This document shows positions 22,938 through 34,687 of a DNA stretch of 64,000 bases, piece by piece; position 1 is the first letter of the stretch; each line of letters starts with the position of its first letter. Position numbers and translations under genes: made by a program. The notes below the pieces were generated by a model that worked only from the letters and a program-made list of their open reading frames with translations, ran no database searches and was not told the origin of the DNA. Origin of the DNA: Aurifilum marmelostoma (taxonomy: Eukaryota; Ascomycota; Sordariomycetes; Diaporthales; Cryphonectriaceae); the NCBI GenBank assembly GCA_027559495.1, contig JAMXSV010000008.1:1488001-1552000 (forward strand), in the 5' to 3' direction.

Positions 22938-25285
22938 ATGCACCCAACACAAGTTGCTGCCACAGCGGCGGCTCTCTTTGGCGGCATATCGCAAGCTATT
23001 GACTTCAGTCCGGTCAGGCCCCCAGCATGGCCCCTGGCTGTCAGGTCACCCTATCTCAGTACCTGGCTGGACGGGACCTCTGATGGATCTCTTGCAGGAC
23101 ACTGGCCCACGTTCTGGAAGTAAGTCTCCTTGCTGAGCCCTCTCATCTGTCCCATTGGATTCATGCTGATCTCTGGCCTTTGTACTTCACAGTGGCCAAG
23201 TCACGGCACTACAGGGCTTCGTTGCCGTCGATGGTGAGGTCTTCAACTGGGCTGGTGCAGCAGCCGGACCTAGCCTGGCGAACCAGACTTCAGCAACCTA
23301 TACTTCCACAAACACTGTGTTCACTTTTGATGTCCTGGGCAAAGTGCAGTTGACAGCCACTTTCCTGTCGCCCATCTACCCCAATGACCTTGTGAAACAG
23401 TCATTGCAGTATTCGTACATAGACGTTGCCGTTGTCTCCTCCGATGGAGGCTCTCACGATGTACAGGTCTATGCAGACGTCACAGGAGGTAAGTACTACA
23501 ATCAATCCTCGCATCGACTTTCAACACCTAGGAGGATAACTGACCCAAAACCACCAGAATGGGCCAGTGGACTTGATAACACACTGGACATCGTCTGGAG
23601 CCATGGATCCAGCAACGGCGTGTCTTATCACAGCTTCAACCTGACCAACCAAGAGATCTTTGTAGAGAATGGCCAACAAGCAGGTTGGGGTACCTGGTTC
23701 TTCTCTACTGCTGATGAGGATGGCGTATGTACAGATCTGGATCCTCGGCGAATACTCGCCGGGAAGTGAGCAGTTAGCTAATAGAGATGACAGTTGACCT
23801 GGCAAATTGCGGGGGACACGGTGGTCCGCCCTCAATTCGAAAGCAACCAAACACTCCTCGACACCGAGGATACCAACTACAGAGCGATCAATGATGATTG
23901 GTAAGCCTTTCATGTCTCTTGTCTTCGGACTCCAATTGACAATAGAATGGTCCCTAATTAATGATGACAGGCCCACCTTTGGGTTCGCCAAGGACCTGGG
24001 CTCTGTGTCCAACACATCGGCCAGTGTCTTGTTCACCATTGGTCTGTCTCAGGAGGCGATCATCAACTTTGCCGAGACCTCATCAAGCGGCAACACGATG
24101 AAGGCGCTCTGGCTGACAGAATACAACTCGGCCGAGGAGGCGATGGCGGCCTTCTACAACGATTACTCGGCAGCAGCGACGGCTTCTGCTGCTGTGGACA
24201 GCCAGGTCTCGACGGATGCCAGCGCTGCCGGAGGCTCGAACCTCACCGCGATCACGAGCTTGGCTGTTCGCCAGGTGTTCGGCGCCGTCGCTCCCGCCGT
24301 CGGTACGGAACAGACCTACCTCTTCATGAAAGAGATCAGCTCCGACGGAGACACGAACACAGCAGATGTCATGTTCCCGGCGATGCCCATCCTTCTCTAC
24401 TTCAACGAGACGCTGCTCAAGCTCTTGCTGGATCCCCTCTACATTAACCAGGAGAGCGGCCTATACCCCAACACCTATGCCGAACATGACCTCGGGGTTT
24501 GGCCTAATGCTCTTGGCTACCCAAGTGGCAACGACGAGGAGATGCCTCTTGAGGAATGCGGCAACATGCTGATCATGACACTCGCCTACGCCCAGCGCTC
24601 CGGCGACAACGACTACCTCTCGGAGCACTTCCCCAAGATGGAGCAGTGGGCGGGCTATCTGGTGAACGAGAGCCTGATCCCGGCCAACCAGATCAGCACG
24701 GACGACTTTGCGGGCTCCCTGGCCAATCAGACTAATCTGGCACTGAAGGGCATCATCGCGCTCAAGGCTATGGGCCAGATGGGACAGTTGATCGGCAACT
24801 CGTCTGCCGAGAGCTACTACGGCGGAGTCGCGGACGATTACCTGCCCCAGTGGGCCGTCTACGGCTTCAACAACGACTCGAGCACCCCCCACACCACGCT
24901 CAACTACAACAACGACAGCTCGTGGGGCAACCTGTACAACCTCTACGCAGACACCCTGCTGGGTCTCGACTTTGTGTACGACTATATCTACACGGACCAG
25001 AGCAACTTTTATCCCACAGTTGTAGAGACGTACGGTCTGCCTCTGGACACGAGGCACAATTGGGTCAAGGGCGACTGGATGATGTTCTCAGCAGCGATCG
25101 CGGAGTCGAGCACACAGTCCTTGTTAATCGACCTGTTGACCTATTGGATCGAGAATACGATCGAGACGACGCCGTTCGGAGACCTGTGGGACGGCGAGAC
25201 GAGTGGGTACGTCACGACGGCCCAGTTCAAGGCGCGACCGGTCATGGGAGGAGCCTTTGCGCTGCTTGTGTTGCCCTCTTCCTAA
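22938..25285 (+). CDS. gtaA: Secreted glutaminase A
   Basis: Five exons, 22938-23119, 23193-23488, 23558-23724, 23794-23900 and 23971-25285, give 688 residues; all four introns have clean GT-AG ends and matching phases. The protein begins with a signal peptide (MHPTQVAATAAALFGGISQA). Landmarks are PPAWPLAVRSPYLSTWL, the central NYRAINDDWPTFGFAKDLG, and the C-terminal VMFPAMPILLYFNETLLKLLLDPLYI, YAEHDLGVWPNALG, EECGNMLIMTLAYAQ and DTRHNWVKGDWMMFSAAIAES. This order matches the three-part fungal glutaminase A family (N-terminal, central and six-hairpin-like domains). The enzyme releases ammonia from glutamine outside the cell. Many N-x-S/T sites suggest heavy glycosylation. Length is normal (about 690). 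Confidence 0.95.
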
Positions 25286-27386
25286 TGGGCAATGATGCTG
25301 AGGGGCCAGCGAAGACTATTGAGTATACATGACGGGCTCATCTCACGGAACCCCCCCCCCCTCCCTTCTTTTTTTCCTTTCCTCCATCTTTCTCCTTCTA
25401 CTTTTTCATTTTTATTTGTACATATTTATGATACACGCACGCACACAAGTTATGCATCAACGCCAATTTTCTAGCATCGGAAGGGAGTCTATCTCGGGGC
25501 TGGCGGGCTGGGAAATAATGTCGTGAATGGCTTTTGGGATTAATCTGGACTGACAGGGGTCATTGGTAGCAGCTGCGAGCACTGTCTTCATGACTTGTGC
25601 CCGCAATGAACGCCCGGGGATTGACGGGCGCCCTCAATGATGCACTCAAGGATGCTGATCTTGTACCAACCCAGCCCCTCGTCCGCCGTCTCTGATTCGT
25701 TGCCGTGATTGACTGGAAAATGAAGATGAACAGGAAAAAGGAACAACGAAACCCATCAGTCGTCATCATATCCTGATCCTGCAAGAAGATTGGCGGTCAC
25801 ACAAACACCCTGTCCGATGGTCAATCGTCGACCGTGAATGGCTCAGGCATAATTACGACGTCCTTCATAGCCCCATTTCCCGTCCTCCCCCCCCCCCCCC
25901 CCACTGCTACGTCGTCGTTACTGTATGTATTCAATGCAGTGGAGCCGACCGCTGCGAGACTCGTCTGCTCTCGACCCACAGGGCACCACCCAGCCAGGAA
26001 GAGTCCACCGCCCGCGCTACAAATTCACGATGTAGATCTCCGAAATCAACGGCTCGTCCCGGCTCGCAGTGTCCGCCGGCCCAGGATAGGCCCGCTGTTT
26101 CTCTTTGTGTCTGTACTGAGAAAATGTGTTGAGGCTGGATCGACCTGCGCGTAGGAACGTCAAGGCAGTGATACGGCCCTCGGCGCACTTTGGGAAAACA
26201 AAATGGTCTTGGGAGACTTCTTGGGGAAAAGATTATACCATGTCTTCCTTAGCAATACCGATGAAGTCTTGTGTCGCGCGCTGCAAGTGCCGTTTGCTGA
26301 ACGTGCACTGAGGTGGCGGGTGTGCTTGACCAGCCGCATCTAGAGGGGCGACCCGGATACAACTCAACGGGCTTGACCCTGGGGCGAGGTGCATACGAAT
26401 GATCATATCGGCAGTATCAATGCCCTTTACCAATTGTCAAATTTTATATTTGTAATCCTCCATACTCAGTAGGATATTGAAAGGGAGGGAAAGAGGGAGC
26501 CGCCCAGACAGCTGTTGGCTATGGTCATTGCTGACTGGTTACTGTACAGCACTGTAGCTCGGCAAAAACCCTAATCATGCTTCTGGCTCACCTAAGACAC
26601 ACGTCATGTGCCAAACGCCTCCGCAGCTCCCATCAAATGGACAAGATATATACTACACAAGTATTAGCTGGCGAGACCAGTCTTTCTCCGACACAGATCT
26701 CATTGGCTCTTCAACCTTCCTAGCACTATTCTTCCTCCAAATCGAAATGAATTGCTTGTGACCACACCTTCGACAGCTCGGTTCTGGGCGAGATCCAGGC
26801 AGACCACACGGTGAGAACTCCGGCCGAGCAGACAAGTCGGCCATGACGACTCAGGGTTAGTCTCGTTGAAGTTGACGAGGCTGTGTTTTTTTATTTATTA
26901 TTTCCCCCTGCCATACTCTTCTCAAATACATACAATGATCCTGACGATGGCTTCGTCGGCTGCAAGGGACAGTCGAACGTTCCCTACGTACACCCCTCCG
27001 AAAGGGCCAGCGTATCTGGGTTCCCCGCGTCATGTCATCTGCAAAATCATGGCCTAATTTCCAACTGCTCGGTCCAGACGTCTTTGTCACCACGAGCTTT
27101 GGTGGAAGTTGGTCAAAAAGAAGGACAGCTGCTCACAGAAGCGATCTCGCACCATGTCCATTCAGGACTCTCCGCCCAGGTGACCAGATCCATTGGACGC
27201 CACGCCTTGGCATGCAGTTCAGCTGCCCACAATATCGGAGGCCGCTGGTCACTTCTGACAACAACAAGCATGTAGATAAGCAGGCAACATCTGCTGTACG
27301 TTTCTCTTTCTTGGGACCTGACGAGCTCTTCTATTTCGTGATACTCAGGTCTCAGGAAAGGAGGAAAAAGAAAGTAAGGAGAAAGG
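25286..27386. other. Intergenic; possible orphan exons on the minus strand
   Basis: This 2.1-kb stretch lies between two plus-strand genes. It has a C run at about 25890-25902. On the minus strand, 26017-26239 shows a possible exon-intron-exon ending; see findings. I support no gene firmly. Confidence 0.4.
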
Positions 27387-29701
27387 ATGTCTCTCTGCCA
27401 GTACTGTTCACGCCTCGCCTCCGACTGGCTGATCCCAGATATCTACGACCAGCGAGGCGACGAGAAGCCCAGGGGCAAAGACGGCCTGCCCCAGCACAGA
27501 TGGACACACTCCTCGTGGGCCGATCTGCTCGACGCCGCTCGGACTTGCGCCATGTGCCACCTCATCGCCCGGGAGTCTAAGTACACGCCCGACGATCCGT
27601 TCTGGAAGCCCGATCGGAAGGGTGTCCGGATCCAGGCCTACTCGCTGACCAGGCTGGAGATCGTCTGCGCCGAGGAGCACCGGGTAACCAAACTCAGCTT
27701 CGGGTTCGACCAGGGTGAGTGGCCGCCGGTGTACACCAACCCGCCTCTCTCAAACGCATACTAATCACAGCTCCTGTCAACTTCTAGCTGAGGCCGAAAG
27801 GGCGCCTGAGGATGCGCAGAAGATCCTCTGCGCCCGGTTGCCTGGTAAGTATGCCGGAGGTCTTCAGGCTGTAAATGCGATGAGCCGCTGGATCTCGGTC
27901 TGCCGTTCGGGACATGGGAAATGTTCTGCTTGGTCTTCCTCCCAACCTGGCGAGCGTCACATGCCGACTCGGGTTCTGGACATCTCCAATGATGCTATCC
28001 GTTTGTATGAGCCCGAGGATTCGGCCCGGGATGAGTACATCGCTCTGAGCTACTGCTGGGGAAACGGGGAACCCTGCAAAACGACCAAAACCAACATCGC
28101 AGAGCATTTGAACAACATCTCCATCTCGGCGCTGCCTCTTTCTCTCCAGGATGTGGTTCGGCTGACCAGGAAGATCGGATTCAGGTACCTCTGGATCGAC
28201 GCCTTGTGCATCATCCAGGATGACCATGATGACTGGCTCCGAGAGGCCTCCAAGATGAAGGCGGTGTACAGTCAGGCCTTTCTCACCATATCGACGGATA
28301 TGCTTGCAGATACAACTGCACCCTTTTTGGATGAGCCTCGGTCGGCTAGACACGAGCTGAGGGTCCAGCTGCCGTGGGTCCGCCCTGACAACAACTCTGG
28401 ACGTGGTCGGACGGGCCAACAGGTAGACAAACCTCACGGAGACAACGCTGATCCGCGCGAGGACAACAACCTCCAGGTGTTAAGGGGCCTTGAGAACATG
28501 TGCCGACCCTCCTTGGGCGGAGAGCCAGAGCCAGAATACATTTACGTGGTTCCGACGTTTCGCACTTTCGGTGATGAAATCAAAATGAGTCCCCTCGCAA
28601 GACGAGGCTGGACCTTTCAAGAGCGGGCGCTGAGCTCGAGGATCATCCATATCGGGCAGGAGTCCAACTACTGGGAATGCAAAGAGGCATGTAACGGCGA
28701 AGACATGTCCATTGGACAATACAGCCAACAAGACAGGTTCTTCAACCTCAAAGATATGATGCTCAGTGATGGAAGTGATGGAGGAGAAGCAATCTCTGCT
28801 CTGAAACTGCATGCAAAATGGGCGTGGGTGATCGAGGAGTTCACTCATCGCGCCTTGACGAAACAGAGCGACCTGTTTCCAGCTCTGGAGGGAGTGACGA
28901 GCCTTTTCGCGGACAAGAATCTGCTTGGGAGGTATCACCACGGTCTCTGGGAGGACGAGTTCCTTCGAGGTCTCCTATGGACTAGCGACCGCAGCGATGC
29001 CTCATCGAAACACAATCGATGCCAGTTCTACCGAGCCCCGACCTGGTCATGGGCTTCGATCTGTGGGCCCATCAAGAATCAGTCCCTCGAAACAGCTTTC
29101 ATCAGAACACCTGATGGCGGCATACAAAGTAAGCCTTGTCCCCATAACCCCTCGCACAACACAGCTCCCAAGGATGCTACAACTCTGAATCTAATCGCTG
29201 ATTGGCTTACCTCTTTGCAACCAAGTGCTTGACGAACTGGGCAATGATGGCAAGATGGGCGGCGGCGGCAGACTTACGCACAAGCTTCTGGTGCTGCATT
29301 CCATCAAGAGCGGGGATGGAGGAGGGGGCTCCTCTGGCATCCTAAAGAGGGGCAGCGCTAGCTTCACAGGGACGGCCATGTTGACACCTGTGAAGAGGGT
29401 GCGCATCGACAACAACATGGGCCGCGGCTTCCACGTCATCACGTCGAGCTCTCTAGACGTCATTGGGATTGCCAACTGGGACGATGACGATGATGATCAG
29501 CCGACTGGGCCTGACCCTGACTTCTGGTTGTGTCCGATATACCAGGCCAGACAGATGACAGACGGATGGGCCATGAGTGATTGTTTGGTCCTCCGGAAAG
29601 CAGACGACTTGCCTGATAATATGTTCGAGAGGGTTGCGTGGACAAGAGTGCGTAATACCTGGGTTGAGGGGACTGTGAAGAGGAGGATTGCTGTCGTTTG
29701 A
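27387..29701 (+). CDS. HET-domain (heterokaryon incompatibility) protein
   Basis: Three exons, 27387-27714, 27788-29128 and 29226-29701, give 714 residues. The N-terminus has a CQYC / CAMCH cysteine pair region. The HET domain starts at about residue 193 with YIALSYCWG, continues with LPLSLQDVVRLTRKIGFRYLWIDALCIIQDD, DWLREASKMKAVYSQAFLTIS, and closes with RRGWTFQERALSSRIIHIG. These are the defining blocks of the family. HET proteins trigger growth arrest or cell death when unlike nuclei mix, or act in immunity-like responses; most of the many paralogues per genome are uncharacterised. The C-terminus reads APTWSWASICGPI, usual for the family, then a Gly-rich and an acidic stretch (DDDDDD). No NLR or other partner gene is adjacent. 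Confidence 0.93.
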
Positions 29702-31414
29702 AGGGCGTCTCTCTAGACCAAGATCTGGTGGCAAGATAGTAATACTAGATTTTATCCTCGATGTTGTTTGGGCAAGTCCACAGTGTCCTCCTCTGGAAAT
29801 AATGCCTGGCTGAGAGAAGTCTGTGCATCGAAGTTTGATATTTCTTTTTAGAATTATTCGGCACGATCGACGAGGTTATCTGCCAACTGTGTAAACCTAT
29901 CCATATTCTCATATAACATGTCGGTCGGTCGTGAGTAGGCATACAGGTGTAATCTTGGCCTCGTCTGACATGGAGGGTCCTTTAAGCCTAGGCCGTCCAG
30001 TGACAGCTGCTCTTCAATTCCAGTACGCAACAATGGCAGTTGAATTAGTGCATGGCAGACCAATTATCCACATATCACTCGGACCACTGCTCGTTGCGTA
30101 TCTGTAGTACTGGGCTATGATATAGAGACCAGACGTCGTCGCCCTTGGAACAACGAGCACACAAATGATTCCGCAGCCAATATGGTCTGCTGGTCGCAGG
30201 ACGCCCCGGGCGAACCCCTTCTTTGAATGGGTCGTACAAGGAAAACGGCATTTCATACATAATTACACAAGCCTGTGAGACCTTGACGTCAGCCCCTGAA
30301 TGTGTGACGATCGCTGTCGAGCCACCTACGGCAAGCAGATGTTGCTCATCATGTCCCGATCTGTGCCCCCCCCCCCTCCAAAAGATGGTCTCTCATCCCC
30401 TGTCTCTGTGAGTCAACTCCGACTGGCTTGAAGGTTCCCGTGATGAAGCAAGACCTGCCGATCCGATCCTCGGAGCCGGCAAAACATGTTGTACGTAAGC
30501 ATCTCCCCTTTTTTATTTTATTTCGCTGCTGTTGATTCAGATCCTTTTGGTTAAGAGTTGTCGCAGACGACCAGAATCGAATGGTCGAGAATTGGGTTTA
30601 GGTGGTTGGCATCTTGCCTCTCCATGGCGAATGGGAAGCCATGACGTCTATTTTAGCGTGTGCCGATAAGACCAGTGCGATAACACACTAGGATGCTGGG
30701 CTTCGTAGCGCTGGTGTGGGCCTCGCCCTAGGACGACTCCCTATAGGCCGTCAGGCTGTACCGTACTGGAGGAGTGGCTGTTGATGGTAAGTACGTAGAT
30801 CTGGGCAAGTGAGGTTTGGGAAACAATTTGTTTCATCTCTCCTTTTTCAATAGAGAAGGAGAAGAAAAAAAAAGGGAGCTAAAGGATAGACAGTATTTGC
30901 TCAGTGATCAGCACAGACAGAGCACAGAGACCAGCCAGTCAATTGATACCCAAAGGCCTATTTTGTGTCAGGGTGTGGTGGTAAAGTTCAGGTAGTTTAG
31001 ATTATGTAGTACCTTGGCTCTGGAGGCCCTCCTTGGAGACAAGCCCAAGTCCCAGAGGCGGAAGTGGGTGGGATCCCTGCAACCCAAGCCTAGCACAAGC
31101 ACCCACACTGCCCGCCTTGTTTGCCAAAGAGGGGTGACTGAGGTGGTGCTCTGGTGACCTTTTTGGTATCAAAAAGAAGACAACCTCAGCTCTCCCACAC
31201 TCTTTCTCCTCAATCCGCCAACCACCCGCCCACCCAGTACCTCCCACAAGAACTCTAGACACTCAACCCGTCCCATACAACGACAAGAGGCTGCTTTACA
31301 GACCAAATCTGTCTCCAGGTTACCCTTCCAGGTCCTGCAGCTGACCACACACACACACACACACATCATTCGAAGCCAGTCGACGCTCTAGTCGACGAAC
31401 CAAAGCTGCCCATC
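29702..31414. other. Intergenic upstream of the endosulfine gene
   Basis: This 1.7-kb stretch ends in a long pyrimidine- and AC-rich leader of the endosulfine gene, with an AC dinucleotide repeat at 31346-31364. I see no gene. Confidence 0.5.
31346..31364 (+). repeat. (CA)n microsatellite in the endosulfine leader
   Basis: About nine CA units lie roughly 50 bp upstream of the start codon, inside what should be the 5' untranslated region. Confidence 0.85.
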
Positions 31415-32030
31415 ATGAACCCTCACCAGAAGAACAAGATCGACGTGAGCGTAAGTTGGGAACCCCTCCACCTGTCATCCAGCTGCCAATCACTATTCTG
31501 TCATCCCATCGTCATATTTGGCCATCTATTCTTCCCTCACCAATCCCGACTTCAACCACTGCTGACTCCTTCTCCCTTCCCTCCTGCAGTCCCTCTCCCC
31601 CGAGGAGCAGCGTCTCTTCCGACTCTACGGCAAGCTCCCCTCTCAGAAGGACCGCTTCATGAAGAACAAGCTCGGCGAGCGCAAATACTTTGACAGCGGC
31701 GACTATGCGATGAACAAGGCAGGCAAGGGCGACGGCATGGAGACAGGCCACGTCGGCAGCGAGCACCCCGACCCAGAGAGCATCCGCCACGGCAGCGTCG
31801 TGTCGCCCGTCACGGCCGGTGCCGGCGGCGCCTCCCCTGTCGTCCCCGCGCTGAACAAGAGCGGCAGCGTCTCTGGCCCGGGCACCGCCGGCTCCATCCC
31901 CGTCGGCAGCCCCGCCAAGGAGAGCAGCCTGCAGAGGGAGACGAGTGCTGAGGACGCCGAGGACAAGGAGAACAATGTTGCCGCGGGCGGAGAGGGCTCC
32001 GCGCAGCAGGGTATCCCCATCCGGTCATGA
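31415..32030 (+). CDS. igo1: Endosulfine family protein (Igo1/ARPP-19 homologue)
   Basis: Two exons, 31415-31450 and 31590-32030, give 158 residues. The core SLSPEEQRLFRLYGKLPSQKD is followed by RKYFDSGDYAMNKAG, containing the invariant FDSGDY of endosulfines. Ser48 in that motif is the site that Greatwall/Rim15 kinase phosphorylates in known members. The phosphoprotein then inhibits the PP2A-B55 phosphatase, and in yeast it protects certain mRNAs on entry into quiescence. The rest is a disordered Gly/Ser/Pro/Glu-rich tail. The first exon encodes only 12 residues; the 139-nt intron is among the longer ones here. The exact core motif makes the call strong. Confidence 0.95.
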
Positions 32031-32959
32031 GCTTTGTCGCCGGCTTGGGCAAAGGTCTGCTCGTTCCCTTGTTGGTTTGTTTGCGCTTCGTTCCTCGGGT
32101 TGGAAGGCTGTCTGTCTCTCTGTTTCTTGTTCGAGATGGGTTTCGCCTCGGGCCAACAACATGAGGCGATCGTTGCGGGTTGAAAAATGCGGAATTCCAT
32201 GCAGGCAGGCGTTTGAAGGATACGGCAGGGTGCAAGTGGTCATCGGTTTGGACTGTTTCTCCTGCGAATAAGTCGCATGTTGCATTCGTTACAGCATTTT
32301 TTTTGCCTTTCCCTTGTGCTCAATTGATCTTCTCGTTGTTCTTCCTCCAACATCACCCGCGAGGAACACCAAATTGGGTATGTGCAGTCGTCAAGCACAC
32401 TTGAACGTGCGATGCTGGTTTCGAAGATGCGTAGGGCACCAACTTATCAGTTCATTCTGTTCGCAGCACGGTCTCCACCGGTGATGGTCTACAACCCCCA
32501 GCGGGAACAGACCAGCGGCAATTCTGCCAGAGAAAACAACCTCCAGTACGCTGGTCGAACCGGGGGAAAAAGTCTGGTCACTGCTCTTCTGCGTGTGGGC
32601 ATTTGCTATTGCTCGTCCCTTCGGTTGGGGAATTCAATGCCCGAAAATGGCAAGCGGGGGGTGGCTTTTAACTTCAGGCGCAACTTCAAGAGCTGTTCTT
32701 CGTTTTAAGTCTGCAAAGTATCATGAAACCACAATTTTTTTTGCCATTGGTTTATCGCAAGCAGATCATGTGTATTGACGCTCGTCACCTACCTCGGACC
32801 AGCTAAACTTTTATGGGTGTAGCCTATAATCTGTTCCATCCCAGTCGAACGCCGAAAATGAAGAAACCAAGCTGGTATCTATCCTTTCACTCTTGTGGTG
32901 GCCCGTGATCCCCCCCCCCTTTTTTAAGCTCTATTGACCATTTTCCAACCCAGCCCGAT
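32031..32959. other. Intergenic between convergent genes
   Basis: This 930-bp stretch contains the 3' ends of the endosulfine and MYG1 genes. A C run followed by T run lies at about 32910-32926. I see no gene. Confidence 0.5.
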
Positions 32960-34069
32960 TCACATGTCCAGCGCCTTCAACGCAAGCTCGAGGGCTCCAT
33001 CGAATGTCTTGTTACCACCGATGAACCCAGCCGCGTGCACAAACACACAGCCCGGGACGCCAGACACCTTGTCAAGCTCCTCGTCCCTGACACCCCTCCA
33101 CTCCTTGGGCAGCGCCTTGCGGCTCTCGAAAGAGTCCTTGGTGACAGGCACAGTCTGCACTCTCCACTTGGCACCGGGCGTCGGCTTCTCCGGGTACAGC
33201 ACATAAAGCACCTTGCCGGCCTCCTTGGACTCGTCCTCGAGCATGTAGAGATGATCCTTCCACGGACACGACTGACCCGACAGCACCATGATCCGGCCCT
33301 GCGGGTCATACTGCGTCCTCTCGCCGAAGGCCTTCTCCACCAGAGAGCGCGCGGGCAGCCAGCTCGTGACGTAGTAGTCCAGGCCCCGGTCGAATTCCTC
33401 GCCTATGCGCTGGCTGGCGACCTCGAACTTCTGGTCCTCGAGGGCCTGCGCCTCAACAGGGTCGCTGGGCGTGGGATCGTTCCAGTTGGGGTTCAGCCTG
33501 CTCACCATGGCACCCAGGGTGAAGCCGCCGTCCGAGAACTTCTTCTTCAGCCCGGCGGCCTCCACGCCCTGGGGGTCGTAGACGCTGATGCCGTTGTCGT
33601 TGGCGTCGACGGCCTCGATAAAGCTCTCGTAGATCTTGTTGTACAACAGCTCCACGGTGCTGAAGCTGCTGTCCGTTCCCTCGCCCGCAGCACCACGCCT
33701 GTTGGCGATGATCTCCTTTCCAAAGTGCATGTAGGCCAGCCCCGCGGAGCTCAACTTTGTGTCGCGGCCGGGGAAGGTGGTCGTGAAGCCCCGCTGGTGG
33801 TGGTCGAAGCGGTTGCGGGCGGCGTCGTACTCGCCGCCGACGTCGAGCACGGTGTCGCAGGTCGCCAGCACGGCCGGGTCGCGGGTGCGGATGAGCTGTG
33901 CGCCTTGGTACCGCGGGACGTGCGTCCGCAGCATGTACACAGCAAGAGCCTCATCGGCGTGGAAGTGACCGTTGTGGGTGCCGATCGTTACGGCCGAGGG
34001 CGCGTCTGTCTTGAGGCGCTTGGCTGCTGATTCTGCCATCTTGTAGAGTGACGCTTGAGAGCGGAACAT
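32960..34069 (-). CDS. MYG1 family protein (UPF0160, DHH-type exonuclease)
   Basis: One exon codes for 369 residues from the ATG at 34067-34069; a second in-frame ATG at 34037-34039 would give 359. The N-terminal metal-binding phrase is IGTHNGHFHADEALAVYML and a DHHQRGF motif follows at about residue 89, both hallmarks of MYG1. Further family blocks are LSSAGLAYMHFGKEII, EAVDANDNGISVY, the middle SRLNPNWN, and the terminal GVPGCVFVHAAGFIGGNKT. Human MYG1 is a 3'-5' RNA exonuclease shared by nucleus/nucleolus and mitochondria. Here the longer start adds a short Arg/Lys leader and the shorter form exposes AAKRLKTD, a basic nuclear-type signal. The gene is divergent from Iec3 across about 620 bp. 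Confidence 0.95.
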   Translation of the reverse strand: MFRSQASLYKMAESAAKRLKTDAPSAVTIGTHNGHFHADEALAVYMLRTHVPRYQGAQLIRTRDPAVLATCDTVLDVGGEYDAARNRFDHHQRGFTTTFPGRDTKLSSAGLAYMHFGKEIIANRRGAAGEGTDSSFSTVELLYNKIYESFIEAVDANDNGISVYDPQGVEAAGLKKKFSDGGFTLGAMVSRLNPNWNDPTPSDPVEAQALEDQKFEVASQRIGEEFDRGLDYYVTSWLPARSLVEKAFGERTQYDPQGRIMVLSGQSCPWKDHLYMLEDESKEAGKVLYVLYPEKPTPGAKWRVQTVPVTKDSFESRKALPKEWRGVRDEELDKVSGVPGCVFVHAAGFIGGNKTFDGALELALKALDM

Positions 34070-34687
34070 GCAGTTGGGAAGGCAATCCACCAAGTAGGAA
34101 GATGATCTTGCTGGTTATATTGCAAGAGGATTGGTTCGAAGGGGGGGGTTTCTTTTGTGTTGCTTGAAAATAAATAGAACTTGACTCTCCTTCAGGTGGA
34201 CAATCAAAATTGGGACATCGCCCATTGGCCCCGCGGGGGGCCTCAAGACAAGAAGCAGTGGGGGACCCTCCAAGGTGGACCTACCAAGGGACCACAAGCA
34301 CTGTACATTTTCTCACAGGGGGCCCCCTGACTGAAGCTTGGACTTCGGCAGGGCAGGCAAGTGACAGGGGCCTGTCAGTGCTATGGCAATTTATGGCAAA
34401 GGCTGAATGAGGTCTTTACTGCGGCAGGCCTGGGCTGCGATGCTGATGCACGAAGGGCCAAGAACGCGACGCCAACCTCTTTCCCCTTGCTGCGGATTTT
34501 GCTTTCAGCTTTCCACCACCATCATTCCACAAGCTGCTGCCACGGCCCAACCACCCATCACCACCATCTCCTTTAGCTGGTTCGTCAGCCTCCCACGAAA
34601 CTTGTGTGTCTGAACCATCTTCCACATTAACCGATCCATCAATCCACCCATCCTACGCGCATCTGGCAGCTATAGTCGTTTCTTGCA
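34070..34687. promoter_or_regulatory. Divergent promoter region between MYG1 and Iec3
   Basis: This 618-bp stretch separates two housekeeping-type genes transcribed away from each other. A G run at 34141-34149 is present. I can name no specific site, but the region must serve both genes. Confidence 0.5.

Noticed and set aside
24461..25057. 198-codon open frame on the minus strand
   Set aside because: It is antisense to the glutaminase catalytic region.
33035..34030. 331-codon open frame on the plus strand
   Set aside because: It is antisense to MYG1 and rich in Leu, Val, Gly and Arg as expected for a mirror frame, with no domain.
34070..34093. Eight-residue upstream extension of MYG1
   Set aside because: The frame here starts with TTG, not ATG; the first ATG is at 34069.
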